Origin: Gentiana macrophylla
Lineage: Eukaryota > Streptophyta > Magnoliopsida > Gentianales > Gentianaceae
Length of the DNA: 64,000 bases
Assembly: GCA_026214975.1 (NCBI GenBank)
Contig: CM047809.1
Location: 129,567,470-129,631,469, forward strand
Direction of reading: 5' to 3'
Made by a program: the position numbers and the translations under genes. Shown piece by piece: positions 21,974-33,587 of the stretch. How positions within the stretch are numbered: the stretch's first letter is position 1; every line of letters begins with the position of its first letter. The notes beneath the pieces are model-generated. The model searched no databases, was not told the origin of the DNA, and worked only from the letters and a program-made list of their open reading frames with translations.

Positions 21974-24158
21974 TCAGGGGTCGGCTTCCGGGGTCGGCTC
22001 AGTAGTGGCAGGGGTCGGATCAGTGGCGGTCGGATCGGCAATAGGGGCAGACGTGGAAGGAGCATACTTTATAGCCAAAGACTCTCCCCGCTGAAACTCT
22101 TCAAAGTACCGATCATACAGCTTCTCCGAGTCGGGATTGTAGAACATCGGCGTCTGGAGAGTCGACATGTCGAAGCTCGGAGTCACCTCCTTCATCTGAT
22201 CCACGGCCAGAGTGTATCCACCCATCATCGAGGCCCGCATGATCACTTCTAGATCATCCTCAAGGTTGGATGACTTGCGATACTCCATGATGGCCTCGGT
22301 CTTAGCCTCTTCGACCTGCGCCTGCGCTCGATGTAATTCAGCCTGTAGCGCATCTCGATCTTGGCGAGCCTTCCTCGCTTCGTCTACTGACTTTACGACC
22401 ATCGCCGCAGCCTCTCATAGTCTTGAGCCGCCTTGAGCGACTCTCACCCACGATCTTGCCTTTCATCTCATGATCGGTCTAGCTCCTTCTCGGTAGTGGC
22501 GGCTTTAGCCGGCAGACCACCATCCTACCTTTGAGCTTCTCGAGCTCGCCGACCATCGTTGCTTCAACTCGTTATATTGTTGCTCCATGGCAGAGAGTGC
22601 GGCGCTTTTTGCGATGTTGTCTTGGAGTAACCTGCCATTCTCCTTCTTAATTTCGTTCGCCGACTCTCCTGTTTTGGCCAGCCGCCGAGCAGCCTCCCGA
22701 CCAACAAGGGTATGCTACAAAATAGAAGAACGAGTTAATAAATGAACAGGGCATGGACCTCGAGGAAAATAAATATAAAAAGAAGGATCGACTTACGAGG
22801 CGATTTAGCTTCCGTAGAACGTAAGACAAGTCTTTGTCATCCACACCGGCGTAATCATCAAAAACCCACCCACACCGATTCTCGACTCGGCGGTGGTCTC
22901 AAAGAACCTTCTTCCTCTTCGCTTCCGGTCGTTCCTCACCACCTCGGCAGCAGATGGTCTTTTCTTTGTTTGCACTGCCGGCTCTTCAACATTAACCTCG
23001 ACATTCGAGGTCAAATCGATAGGCTCCTCCTCGTCTTCGTCTCGAAAAGAGCCGAATCGGACAGTTAACTCGCCGGTGGTCGAGGGCATTTCAGTCGATC
23101 CAGCCGCGGCAGACGACTCGATTGCAACAGGGCTTTTCCTAGGTGGATGGACGACCGTCGACTCGAGAATCTTATTTGGGGTTGGTGACCCTGGAGAATT
23201 TGCCCACTGCAATACAGAAAAAAGATGAGTTAGTTCTAACCGACGAACAACAAGTTATCGACTCAGCGAACAATAAGTATGTCAAAACAAGCAAATACGA
23301 GTAGACATCCTACAATTCTCGTGATCAGGAACGTTCAGGCCTACGTATGGCATGGGCCCAGCTTCCTCTAAGCGAGCAAGGTGATACAGGAGACTCAAGT
23401 CTCGAGTACACACCTCGAAATTGTGTCCACTCAAGAGTCGAGCCTCGTGAGGAAGTGGTGCCTTCCCAAGCTTGTCTTGTTTCCCTCTCTCGACCTCCAT
23501 TTGACCGATATAGGGGTTGTCCAAACCATGACGGAGAAAAAGAATCGAGGCTTCCACTCCCCAGTGAGAAGAAGGCCCTCTCGTAATAAACTCATGGCGA
23601 TTTGCTCTCCTCGGAAGGAATACCATAACTTGTCGGGTGTGGCGGCAATCTTGTAGTAGTATCGAACACGGGCACCGAAAAGCATACCAGGCCACTCGAC
23701 ACGCTATGATGAACCCCATCGAGTTCGACGCCATTCAGGCGAGTTGGGACGCGTTTATCTCGTAATGGTGAAGGATGGCCCTGGACAAAGTGGAAACCTT
23801 AGTCCACTAGCGATTGATTTTAAGTAAGCAAGTACAAAATCCTCCTCCTGGGCTCATCATCCGGACCGATGCGATCACGACGGGAGTCGATATTCAAACG
23901 GAGGATGAACTATCTTTGTACTTCCCACATGATTTCAACAATATCCTCTGGAGTAAGTGTACTAAGACACCCTTTTGCACCCTTTCCGTCCATCCTAGTT
24001 ACTAGTTTTTAAATTTGGTTAGGGGCGGGAGGAGGAAGCTCTGAGGCTCACCGGAGTCTCCCGGAGAAGAAGATCGGAGATGACAGTGCGAGGAGATTGG
24101 CTATGAATGGGTGTGTCACTACCCCTATCTCGATTGGGCTTGCGCTACTACTAGACAT
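21974..24158 (-). pseudogene. Antisense gene of the gypsy element (putative gypsy-type transposon protein)
   Basis: Minus strand, opposite to gag/pol. It starts MSSSSASPIEIGV at 24158. The N-terminal region (about 23900-23300) contains NASQLA, GFIIACR, VMVFLPRR, ITRGPSSHWGVEASILF and a YVGLN end. It resembles the plant putative gypsy-type transposon family (Pfam Transposase_28, from memory), which I recall in antisense frames of Grande-like elements. Two introns fit: 23207-23313 (GTAGGA...TGCAG) and 22715-22796 (GTAAGT...TGTAG). The C-terminal exon encodes a coiled coil (LQAELHRAQAQVEEAKTEA) and an acidic P/T-rich tail. Internal frame breaks (for example near 23730 and 22400) make this copy a probable pseudogene. 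Confidence 0.65.
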
Positions 24159-24558
24159 GAACAAAAACAAAAGAAAAGATGAAGAACACTAAGATAAAAG
24201 AAATGATCTTACTTGGTTTTTGGATTTGGAGATTGTGAGAAGAAATAGCAAGCAGGTTGCAGCAGCGTCTAGTTTCTCTCCTTTTATATGAAAGCAAAAG
24301 ATTTGCAAATGATTTGAAGAGGCGTGGGTTATGGGGGTTATAACCCCTCGGAAATCATGGTAATCAAAGCGATGTGACGCGTCTTTTGTGGGATTCAAGC
24401 GTTCGTGTGCTAGATACCGCTCCACGTGGATACTAGGCGATTAGGGTTATGAAAAGCGGGCTTTCTCCCGCCCAAAGAAAAAACCCAACTCGAAGGCGAC
24501 TCAGTATGACAGACCCGACCTCGGACAACGGAGTCGCCTCTCCAAGTGCAGGGGCTTA

Positions 24559-25148
24559 TGACGATCTGAGGTTTCACTCCTCCACGTGTCATCTATCGGT
24601 TGGTCATCACTGCTTGTGTAGATAACGCCATTATATCCATGTCGATGCCCGGCTAGAGGCAAGAGCCATCTCATAAACGCCAGGCTACGACGATCGACTA
24701 TCGACTACCGAAGCGGTGTGAGGCGACAAGTCCGTGAGACGAGTCCACACCGGTAGCGATGTGGGATAACGAGTCAGAGTCGATCACCACAGTCGGAAGT
24801 ATCGACTCGAGGGCGTGGTCCACACCAATGTATCAGGCCCACCCCGGCGATAAGCTTGGGCAAGGTCAAGGCCCATTTAAGGGTAAAGGTGACAATAATA
24901 CAAGCCGACTTAACCTTAGGGTTTTAGCAAGTATGATCACTATAAATACCCCATTCAGGGAACTACGTAAGGCTTGATTCACGGGAACCTAACGAGATCG
25001 TAGGCAATCCAAGATCTGATCTTGGACTCACCAAGATACCTAAAAATCCACCACCTCATTCCTCTTTTTGGCATTAGGGTTCTTGTGTGTTCATCACTAG
25101 ATTAAATTAGGGCTCAAATCTTTAAGGTGACATAATTTGTCATCGTCA
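24559..25148 (+). repeat. Gypsy 3' LTR (590 bp)
   Basis: TGACGATCTGAGG to TTTGTCATCGTCA, preceded by the purine-rich AAGTGCAGGGGCTTA. The TATA element CTATAAATACCCC recurs at about 24940-24952. The following ATGGA (25149-25153) completes the target duplication. Confidence 0.9.
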
Positions 25149-25440
25149 ATGGACAACATGATACAAAAGATATAAAATCAAAGAAATCAATAGAAATTAA
25201 TATCATAATTACATTTATGGCAAATATAAAGATACATAAACATATTTATAATAACATATATGCGTCTAAATATTCATATATGCTTATATGAGTATATATT
25301 CGAGCTTGCTCGCGAGTAATCGTGTCGAGTATTGCGTTGATCGAGTATCGAGCGTATAATCTTCGAGTCGAATAGATTTCAAGCTGATTTAAACCGAGTC
25401 GAGTCGGGTTTTGACTCGAGCCGATCTCATTTCTTCTCAC
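25149..25440. mobile_element. Right half of the element interrupted by the gypsy insertion
   Basis: TCGA/GAGTCG-rich up to GTTTTGACTCGAGCCGATCTCAT, the counterpart of the 18258 end. It is AT-rich in its inner part, like 18370-18500. The remaining bases to 25720 hold nothing I recognise. Confidence 0.5.
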
Positions 25441-25728
25441 TTGAGTGGCCGTCTCGCCATTTCTGATTTCTAGTCTATTACGTACGTCCCGAAAAACATA
25501 TATTCATTCACTTGACAATTGGTATTTCAACATATCGAAAAATCATAAGACATCATATGCATTTTAAATGTGTGGTGTGATATAACGTAATTAACCGAGT
25601 AAGGTCATAACAAACATAATTTTCACATTCGGTATATTATTGATATATTTTTTGATAAACAAACAATTTGTATAATACTATCAATGTAACACTTCTGTGT
25701 CCATAACAACAATAAGTCATTAGGTATG

Positions 25729-26197
25729 CATGCGCCTTATAGTGAGGCCAGGAGAGGCCAGCGATCTTAAATCAGCTGATTGTATGGAGAGGCGGCCAGA
25801 CGTGTTTATTAAAAAAAAAAAAAAATTGTGTAGATTCAATCCGATCCAACCTAATATAATATGTTAATTTTTTTTAATAAAGACCCAAATTTTTTTTACT
25901 CCCTTCATGAACTGATGCATGTATTGGTTGCGATAATATTATTTCGTTTAGAACTCAGTATGCAAGAGAGATAAAAATATTTATGAAAAAAATATCTAAC
26001 AAAAGGTCCCAATAAAAATTTTTACTTGGCCCAAAAGACTACTTTGTAGGTACTTTTTGAGGCTATCAATAAATTGAATTTTGTATATATGGATGTTAAA
26101 AACACAATAAGTATGTTTTAACAAAAAAACAACTTCAACCAAAAAACTCAATTCGGGAACTTGACATTAAGCCCAACATATGTCAGGGCCGACCCTG
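25729..26197. mobile_element. Non-autonomous hAT-like element (copy 3)
   Basis: Shares GTGTAGATTCAATC, GATCCAACCTAATATAATAT and the terminal CAGGGCCGACCCTG with copy 2. Flanked by TAGGTATG (25721-25728) and TAGTTATG (26198-26205), an 8-bp duplication with one change. Confidence 0.65.
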
Positions 26198-26285
26198 TAG
26201 TTATGAATAGTTGCACAAAACATATAAATGACAAATTGTACTATTTGTTTGAAGAAGAAAAGTATCGGTACAACTTTGTTATGTA

Positions 26286-26518
26286 CTTCATCCGTCTCAT
26301 TTTTTTTTGGGACATTTCACTACTTCAGCCGCTTACGAAAAAACTAATTAATTCTTGGAATTTCGTTAATTGATGTAATATTATTAGGGTTATGATAAAG
26401 TGAAACTTAAAGTATATAAATGTAAAAAGTATTAGATCATTTGATGAAATTCGGCCGATTAATTAGGCGTTTCGTAGCGGTTGAAAAGTCAAACGTCAAA
26501 AGCAAACAGACGGAGAAA
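26286..26518. mobile_element. Stowaway-like MITE, diverged
   Basis: Left end CTTCATCCGTCTCATTTTTT after TA. The right end carries AAACAGACGGAGAAA before TA, an imperfect inverted match. It lies directly downstream of the WD40 gene's 3' end. Confidence 0.5.
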
Positions 26519-26608
26519 TAATTCTTTTCAATCCCAATACAAAATAGAGTCAAACACAAAAAAAAAAAAAAAGAAAAAAAACAAAACAAAGGTGGTTAAA
26601 ACTCAAAT

Positions 26609-27775
26609 TCAATTGGAGCACGAAATCAAAAGGTCAGAAATTTGCCAAACTTTAATTTCCCCATCAAGACTTCCACTAAAAATTGATATCATCCCATTAG
26701 GACAATCACTTTGAATTGCAACAATAGACTTAATTGGCTTCAAATGTCCTTCCAAAATTGCAACACAAATAAAACCACATTCTTTGTTGTATTTCCAAAT
26801 CCTCAAAGTTTTATCTGATGAACCACTAATCAAGAAATCATTAACATAAACCAAACACAATATAGCTCCTTTATGCCCTTTTAATGAACCAACACTTACC
26901 ATATAATCATCCCCGTGATCTGTTTTTTCCCATGCCAGAATGTTACTGTCACAACCACCTGAATACAGAATCGATCCATCCTTGTTAAGAGCCAATGCAT
27001 TTACACTTGAATTATGCTTACTCAAAGTACATAAAAGCACATGTTTTAGCTTTTGAGACACGGGTTTTTCCCATACTTTGATTAATCCGTCAGCTGATCC
27101 AGTATAAACAATCCCTTCAGACGAAACAACGATAGCATTAATAGCATCTGCATGAGCCTTAACTGATTCCACACAACATAAATCCGACATTCTCCAAATC
27201 TTGAAGCTTTTGTCCCAAGAACTCGAGTACATTAGCCTCTCATGTGTTACTAACCCCGAAATCGTATCTGCGTGTTCAATCCATAGCTTTTGCTTGTGAC
27301 GCCGAACTTGAACATAATTTTTTGGCAAAATACAACGAGCCAATCGATCTTTCACCGTCGGAAGCGTGGAAACAAGACGATGCTTCTTCGACGGCGTTAC
27401 TAACCAAACCCTAATCTTGCAATCTTGATGAGCACTGAATACCTTGCTTTCCAAGAAAGCAAGGGATTTAACTAATCCTGAGGAGGGATTTTGACAACTA
27501 AACTTATCCGTAAGGGAATGATTTTCCAAATCAAAAACATGGATCTCATTATAACATGCAGCATATAGGTAGTTAACTTGCACAGCAAGAAAACTCACTT
27601 GTGGAGCATAAAGAGTATTGATACATGATGCTTGCAATATTGATTGATCATTTGAAGATGATGAAAATATTTTGAGGAAATTAATGGAATCTGGGCTACT
27701 AGAACTTTGTAATTCTTGGCTTGTAATTGTGCAAGAAGATGGAGTTCTTGAAGGAGATATGGATTGGACCTCCAT
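26609..27775 (-). CDS. WD40-repeat protein of the JINGUBANG type, intronless and intact
   Basis: 388 aa in a single uninterrupted frame from ATG 27775 to TGA at 26609. After a Ser-rich N-terminus there are about seven WD40 blades; visible blade ends include KIRVWLV, SFKIWRM, LIKVWEK, NILAWEK, TLRIWKY and EIKVWQI. The segment TVKDRLARCILPKNYVQVRR (residues about 145-165) followed by KLWIEHADTISGL is characteristic of JINGUBANG and relatives. JINGUBANG in Arabidopsis restrains pollen germination and tube growth; related paralogues have no settled role. The beta-propeller is presumably a cytosolic or nuclear scaffold without catalytic activity. It is one of two conserved genes here with no indel. 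A TATATAAA box lies about 190 bp upstream. Confidence 0.87.
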   Translation of the reverse strand: MEVQSISPSRTPSSCTITSQELQSSSSPDSINFLKIFSSSSNDQSILQASCINTLYAPQVSFLAVQVNYLYAACYNEIHVFDLENHSLTDKFSCQNPSSGLVKSLAFLESKVFSAHQDCKIRVWLVTPSKKHRLVSTLPTVKDRLARCILPKNYVQVRRHKQKLWIEHADTISGLVTHERLMYSSSWDKSFKIWRMSDLCCVESVKAHADAINAIVVSSEGIVYTGSADGLIKVWEKPVSQKLKHVLLCTLSKHNSSVNALALNKDGSILYSGGCDSNILAWEKTDHGDDYMVSVGSLKGHKGAILCLVYVNDFLISGSSDKTLRIWKYNKECGFICVAILEGHLKPIKSIVAIQSDCPNGMISIFSGSLDGEIKVWQISDLLISCSN

Positions 27776-27964
27776 TGTTGATCTCTATATGAACAAAATT
27801 AATGTAAAGCAGAGTGTAAAACAAAGAGAAAGTTGGAAGGAGATTAGTTGGTAATGAGGAAATTAATGAAGGAAGAAATGGGAATTAATAAAGGAAGAAG
27901 GAAAAAAAGTGGTCATATTGTGTATGGACATTCAAAAAGAGGAAGGAATTGTTTAAGGTTTGCT

Positions 27965-27971
27965 TTATATA
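27965..27971 (-). promoter_or_regulatory. TATA box of the WD40 gene
   Basis: TTATATAAA on either strand reading, about 190 bp upstream of the start codon. No closer candidate is seen in the purine-rich leader. Confidence 0.4.
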
Positions 27972-30097
27972 AAAGAAAATTCTTGCCTTGACATTGGTTT
28001 TTTTCTTTTTTTTCTTTCTTGAGCTCCACAAGTAGACATTTCACATTCATAGGCTGCCGTCACACCGTCCTACACAATATATTTTAGAGTAATGTTATTG
28101 ACAAAATCATTCGGTTGTAACGAGTGACACAATCTGATTGATCATCATGGATCTATAATGATCGATGGTGTAAAGTCAGGTTGCGGCATTCGTTGTGTCT
28201 GATTAATTGTATTAGTAGAATTAATAATAAAAAGATATATACGTTAGACGAAAGTACAATATCTGTCTCGTTATACCGAATGGACGGTTGTGATTTATTA
28301 TCACCCCCACCCCGACCCCCCCCCCCCCCCCCACATAGTGAGATGTGCAAGGCATGAGTTGGATACACTCTATTTGGTATAACTTTAAAATCACTCTTGA
28401 TCATTATTTTTCTCAGATACTCGTTCCGCTCCATATCAACTGTCAACTTTTTTGTTATTCACTATATGATATAGTATTACTTTCAAAGTAATTTCTATTG
28501 GAACTTTACATAGCTTTTAAAAGAATGTTGCTTCATGTATATGTTATAATTTTTCAATCATTTCATTATGAAAATTAATGTATGAAATTACTTTCTTAAT
28601 ATGTAATTTTGACAATTATATCATTGAAATAGGAACGAAGAGAGTATATGCATTGCACATGAGATATTTATATGTATCATCACAATTTATTTATTTTTGT
28701 AAAAAGTTTTCACAAGTTAAATAATTGCTCTTTCCAAGATGTTTCTTAACTTTGCATGCCTTTGAAGGCTCCAAGCTTGCACAAAAGTTTAATTAATATC
28801 TTGAAGAAGGACAATTATATTGCTTAAAAAACTTTCTATTCATATTAAAATATTGAAGAAAGAAAAGCTTTAATTTGAAGATGACAGACAATTAATGAGT
28901 TAAAAGAGAAAATAGAATAAAGAAAGCAAAAACTTTTTTGGGTTAATGGAGTATTTGACAGACAAGATTGGATTAATATAAGGTGTGTGCACATGTTTTC
29001 TGGGTATTTTATATTGTTATTGTTGCTATTAGGTACATCATCATTTGAGGAACTGTGTCCCTATATTATAGGAGCATTTTGCTTTAATGATATGTGTAAG
29101 GGCATCTTCAAGGGTTGGTGCTTATTTTTCACCTTGCGTCCGGACACAAATATAATAAATATAATGTAACGTATCTAAATCTGTATCTGACAACGTTTAT
29201 TGAGATAGAAAAATCCGATCAATTACTTAAACTGATGTTTTCACTTGATCTAGGATTACCACGAGGTGACAAAATATTTATTTCTTACACTAAATGCTGG
29301 GAATTCTTCTACTTTAACAATATGAGACATTAGATTCTCCCGATATAAACAATCGGCGTCATCGTCAGGACTTGCCCATGACCAATCCTGCACATGTCCC
29401 TACCAGAGGTAACAAGAGGTCATCCGATTAACTACTTAGATTGTCATCCTTGTGTAGCCTAAAATAACTAACCCGAATTGACAAGAATTTTATGTTTCAC
29501 ACTTGTATGAGGCGTGAGAATTCTACTACTTTAATTACGCGGGACACTACACATTACCTTCTCCCCCCTTATATGCAACCTGCGTCCTTTATAAGATTCT
29601 ACTACTTTTTTTCCTACTACTTTAACTATGTGGGATATTACATATAAGTCTTTTAACGTTTTTGTTCCTTATATCTTTTAATATAAGTAATTTTATAATA
29701 TCAAGAGAGTATTTGTTGACATTATACCTCATTATACATCATCTTACAGTTAATTTATATATATCGAACCATTTTTACATACTTAGAAGCGTTGGATTTA
29801 TATCAAATGGGGTGTATTAGACATTATATCAATAAATATATGACAAGTTATTTTTTATAACTTTCTTATATTAGTTGAAAACTTTAAGATTACTTATATT
29901 TAGGGACAGATGGTGTACCATTTCACTCTAGTTATACGTTCAAAAATCAACTTTCAAAAGGTTGAAGTTGATAATCAACCTTTGAAGAGTCAATGTTATA
30001 CTCAAGAAACTGTGGCGTATGATACGATAAGTGTGATGCACGGTAGAATCATTTGGGTGTGCATATAAATGCTCCAAAAACTCATTTGGTAGACAAT
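27972..30097. other. Intergenic, no gene seen
   Basis: Contains a C run at 28319-28332, AT-rich sequence, and a TCGA-type repeat fragment at 29935-30050 (words GTTGAAGTTGATAATCAACC and AGAGTCAATG). Frames of 60-100 codons here have no recognisable similarity. Confidence 0.5.
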
Positions 30098-30711
30098 AGG
30101 GGTGTAAAAGCGAGTCAAAAGTCGCTCACAAGCAACTCGACCTTTCGGCTTGCAATATGGTCGCTCAAATATGATCTAACGAACATACATATTTTTTTTT
30201 TTTTTTTCTTGATGAAATTTGAACTCTAAAGCACTTTAAAACTTAACATAATTTTAAATTGCTCACTCGAATTTGAGCTTGAAAGTATTCAAAATTTTGT
30301 TAAGCATAATCGAGCCGTACTCGAGCATATACAAAACTTAATTGACTCAATCTTGAGAAAAAATTTCTCGGCTTGAACGAGCTCAAACCGTTTTCAAGTA
30401 CTACCTCCGTCCCAAAATGAAAATCCGTTTGGGGGTTTTCACACAGATTAAGAAAGTTGGTTAAATTGGTTATGTGTCATTAATTTTGATGAAAAAAAAC
30501 TAAAATAATATTTAACCGTTATTAATGCACAGTATTGAAAAGTGAGTATATAATAAATTAGGTGTAAAAGGATAAAAATGTAATAAATAATTAATCGGTT
30601 ATCTAAATAGATCTACATTTTGGTACAAATCCAAAATGATAAACGAAGGTGTATCATTGTTTGAAACGATTACTCAACTCGACGTTTGATTCGACCGACT
30701 CGTTTATCCCT
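30098..30711. mobile_element. GGGGTGTAAA-type non-autonomous element, interrupted by a MITE
   Basis: Starts AGGGGTGTAAAAGCGAGTC and ends GACTCGTTTATCCCTA, inverted ends of the type seen at 18258 and 25440. The interior is rich in CTCGA/GAGC words. A Stowaway element sits inside at 30401-30651. Confidence 0.6.
30401..30651. mobile_element. Stowaway-type MITE nested in the preceding element
   Basis: CTACCTCCGTCCCAAAATG at the left and CCAAAATGATAAACGAAGGTG at the right, with TA on both sides (30399-30400 and 30652-30653). 251 bp. Confidence 0.7.
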
Positions 30712-31458
30712 AGCAGAAACTGTGACCGAAGTAGCAAATGTAGTGGGATGAACTTGAGGCCTTCAAGAATTATTTGGGCCTAACTTCATGGCCCATTGAA
30801 CTTCAAGTATCGAGTTCTCCGGTCAAATTCACCGGCGACAGCCCAAACCTCTAGCAAACTTCTGGACGAGTTCACCGGCGACATTCACTTTTGCATCCTA
30901 AATCCTCCTTTCTCAATTATCCTTCAATTATTCAAGATTAATATCCATAGAATCAGCAAAATTCCTAGAATTGGTACGACCTATTTCGCGGTGCGGTCTT
31001 CCATGGTTTGAGTTTTTGCACCAGCCCGCTTATAGATAGTGAATTGGCTGAGGGTCCCGGACACGATTGGAATCGACGTAGAGTTTAAAATCGATTCACA
31101 AATACAATCCATTCGTCTATTTTGATTGTTTTTTGGTCCGTCATTGAAGGTAAATTGTTTTCAGCTTTATTTTAGTTCGAAATTTGCTTAATTTAAATTC
31201 ACTGCTAGGAATCAAATTCACAAGAAATTAGGGCTTTTGTATGATTAGTCAAAGCATTTCATTTTGGGCTTATTCTTGTTATGGACGTTCGTCCTAGTTC
31301 AGTTTTCGCTCTTTTTGTTTTGTGTTTTTGATTGTTCTTTATAAAGATATCATCTACTTCGAGCTGTTGCTCAGCTACTTGGGAGCTGCTTGCTTTTTGG
31401 ATGATATTTTGGAATGAAGTGTAATTAAGGTAATGTCGTTGTTTCAGAAATTTTGAAC

Positions 31459-33587
31459 ATGGATGATTATCAAGAAACGGAGAGATTCGGTATGGATAAC
31501 GATTATGAAGACGGTCAGTGGATAGGTGGGGAATTTTACTACCGAAAGAGAAAAGACAAGCATGTACATACTCATGACGATGCCTTATATGGTGTTTTTG
31601 CTTGCGGTGATAGTGATTCGGATTCTTATGGCGGGTTAGGTTCAAAATAGCATAGGAAAGACAAAGATAGGAAACACGACCTTAAGAAGCAGCTCGTGAA
31701 TTTCGTTTATACTGGCACTGTGATGATGCCTAACCAAGACATTGAACAAAACATGAAGGAGAACAAACCGTCTGATGAAAATGATCGGGTGCAACAAGGA
31801 CTAGGGTTTACTTCTTCCGTGAAGAATTTGGATAATGATTTCTTGCCGACAGCTTTTGGCAAGAAGATTAAGGAAGGTGCGTAATTACGGAGAGAGAAAG
31901 AGAAGGAGAAGTAGATTCAAGCTAAGAGGTTCTTGCAAATTGGAAAAACGGGATAGGCACAAACACAGGGGAATGTTGGTGGATTCGAGAAGCATACGAA
32001 AGGGGCCGGGATGAAATTGTTGGAGAAGATGGGATATAAAGGAGGAGGGCTGGGTAAAAATGAGCAGGGAATCATTGCTCCGGTTGAAGCCAAGTTACGG
32101 CCTAAGAGTATGGGAATGGGTTTCAATGATTACAAACAAGTGAAACTTCCGACATTGAAGGAGATAAAAGTTGATGTTTCGTACAACTCAGCCTTCTGAG
32201 GTTCGGTCCAAGGAGAAGCTTTGGTCAAGGCAAGCAACGGTTAAAAAGAAGAAGAGAAACTACGTAACAGCAGAGGAACTGTTGGCCAAGAAGCAAGAAC
32301 AAACTCTTGACGTCGTTGAGAAAGTCTTGGATATGCGGGGTCCACAAGTTCGAGTTCTTTCAAGCTTAGAGAACTTGAATGCAGATGAGGAAGCACGAGA
32401 AAACAATCTTCCTATGCCTGAGCTAGCTTCAGTACAACATCAAATCGCTTGTTGAAAATCAACATACAAAAAAATCAACCGTGACCTGAGAAACGAGAGG
32501 GAAACGTATAATGGAAGTCGTATTTCCTGCTGTGAGGATTTCCGGTACCAACACGTGGCAAGCACGAGATCTGGAGCCCATGATTCAGTTTCTAGAGTCA
32601 TGGGAAAAGTTACTGCCTCCTATAGTCCTTCAGACAATCCTGGACAATGTTGTTATGCCGAAAATATCCTTGGCTCGTGGAACCCTCGTACAGAGACTAT
32701 ATTCCTATCCATAAATGGATTCATCCATGGCTGCCTTTACTTGGTCACAAAGAGCCTTGCTACTACACAATCCGTTATCAACTGGAAAGTGTACTCGACG
32801 CATGGCATCCGAGTGATATGTCTGCAAACCTCATATTATCTCCATGGAAGTCCGTCTTTGATGCCGCCAGCTGGGAAAAGCTGATGGTCCGTCACATTAT
32901 CCCAAAGCTGTTGATCGTTATGCAAGAATTCAAATTAACCCGCAAAATCAAATACTCGATCAGTTTTATTGGGTAAGGAAATGGGCTACCGTTATCCTGC
33001 TTCATCACATGCTTCATTTGTTGGATATCTTCTTCAACAAATGGCAAGAAGTGTTATACCATTGGCTTTGCGCAAACCCTAATTTCGAGGAAGTGACGAA
33101 ATGGTATTTGGGTTGGAAACAGCTTCTTCCTGACGAACTTTTAGCAAACGAACACATTCGGTACAGACTCAATCTCGGGATTGACATGATGAACCAAGCC
33201 ATTGAGGGTATGGAAGTTGCACAACCCGGTTTGAAAGAGAATGTTTGCTATCTTAGAGCTAGCGAACAACGGAAATTCGAGAATTCAGGTCAAGAACGAG
33301 CTTTTAGTGGTTCGGGTAGGGGTGTTCCAGTAGATACAATGAACAGTGGTCTCGAGATGAGCTTGAAAGACGTTATTGAAGTCCATGCCCAGCAAAACAG
33401 CTTACTTTTCAAACCGAAACCTGGAAGAACACAAGATGGTCATCAGATATACGGTTTTGGCAACATCAGCATTATAATCGACTTTCTCAACCAGAAAGTG
33501 TTTGCACAGATCAATGAAAAATGGCCTTTAGTGTCACTTGAACAGTTTCTGGAGCTACATAATCACACTAGTTCAAGGCGGCGGTGA
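31459..33587 (+). pseudogene. STIPL1: STIPL1/NTR1 (tuftelin-interacting-protein homologue, G-patch) pseudogene
   Basis: The functional protein (about 850 aa) drives spliceosome disassembly with PRP43 and affects circadian splicing. This copy keeps the N-terminus (MDDYQETERFGMDNDYEDG), the G-patch ([20 protein letters not shown], about 32011-32070), a KRNYVTAEELLAKKQE segment, [32 protein letters not shown] and a long well-kept C-terminus from 33009 (NKWQEVLYHWLCANPNFEEV to LELHNHTSSRRR). It is dead: in-frame stops at 31648, 31882 and about 31912; frameshifts near 32190, 32680 and 32950; and a deletion near 32500 where NERET jumps straight to MEVVFPAV, losing roughly 230-250 residues of the GCF-like core. 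A 5'-leader intron (31150-31447, GAAG|GTAAAT to TTTCAG) appears retained, which argues for duplication rather than retroposition. Confidence 0.9.

Larger units (their letters stand above)
18507..25148 (+). mobile_element. Ty3/gypsy LTR element, Tat/Grande-like, pol-deleted, with antisense gene
   Basis: 6,642 bp bounded by LTRs at 18507-19097 and 24559-25148. The 5-bp target duplication ATGGA is present on both sides (18502-18506 and 25149-25153). Contents in order: primer-site region, decayed gag, the last about 50 codons of pol, a tandem-repeat block, a spliced antisense gene, polypurine tract, 3' LTR. Protease, RT, RNase H and most of integrase are gone, so it depends on a helper. LTR ends form a 7-bp inverted repeat (TGACGAT...ATCGTCA). 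The composition, rich in TCGA and GAGTCG, differs sharply from the AT-rich surroundings. Confidence 0.9.

Noticed and set aside
31259..31645. Minus-strand 128-codon frame
   Set aside because: Antisense to the STIPL1 pseudogene N-terminus; no independent support.
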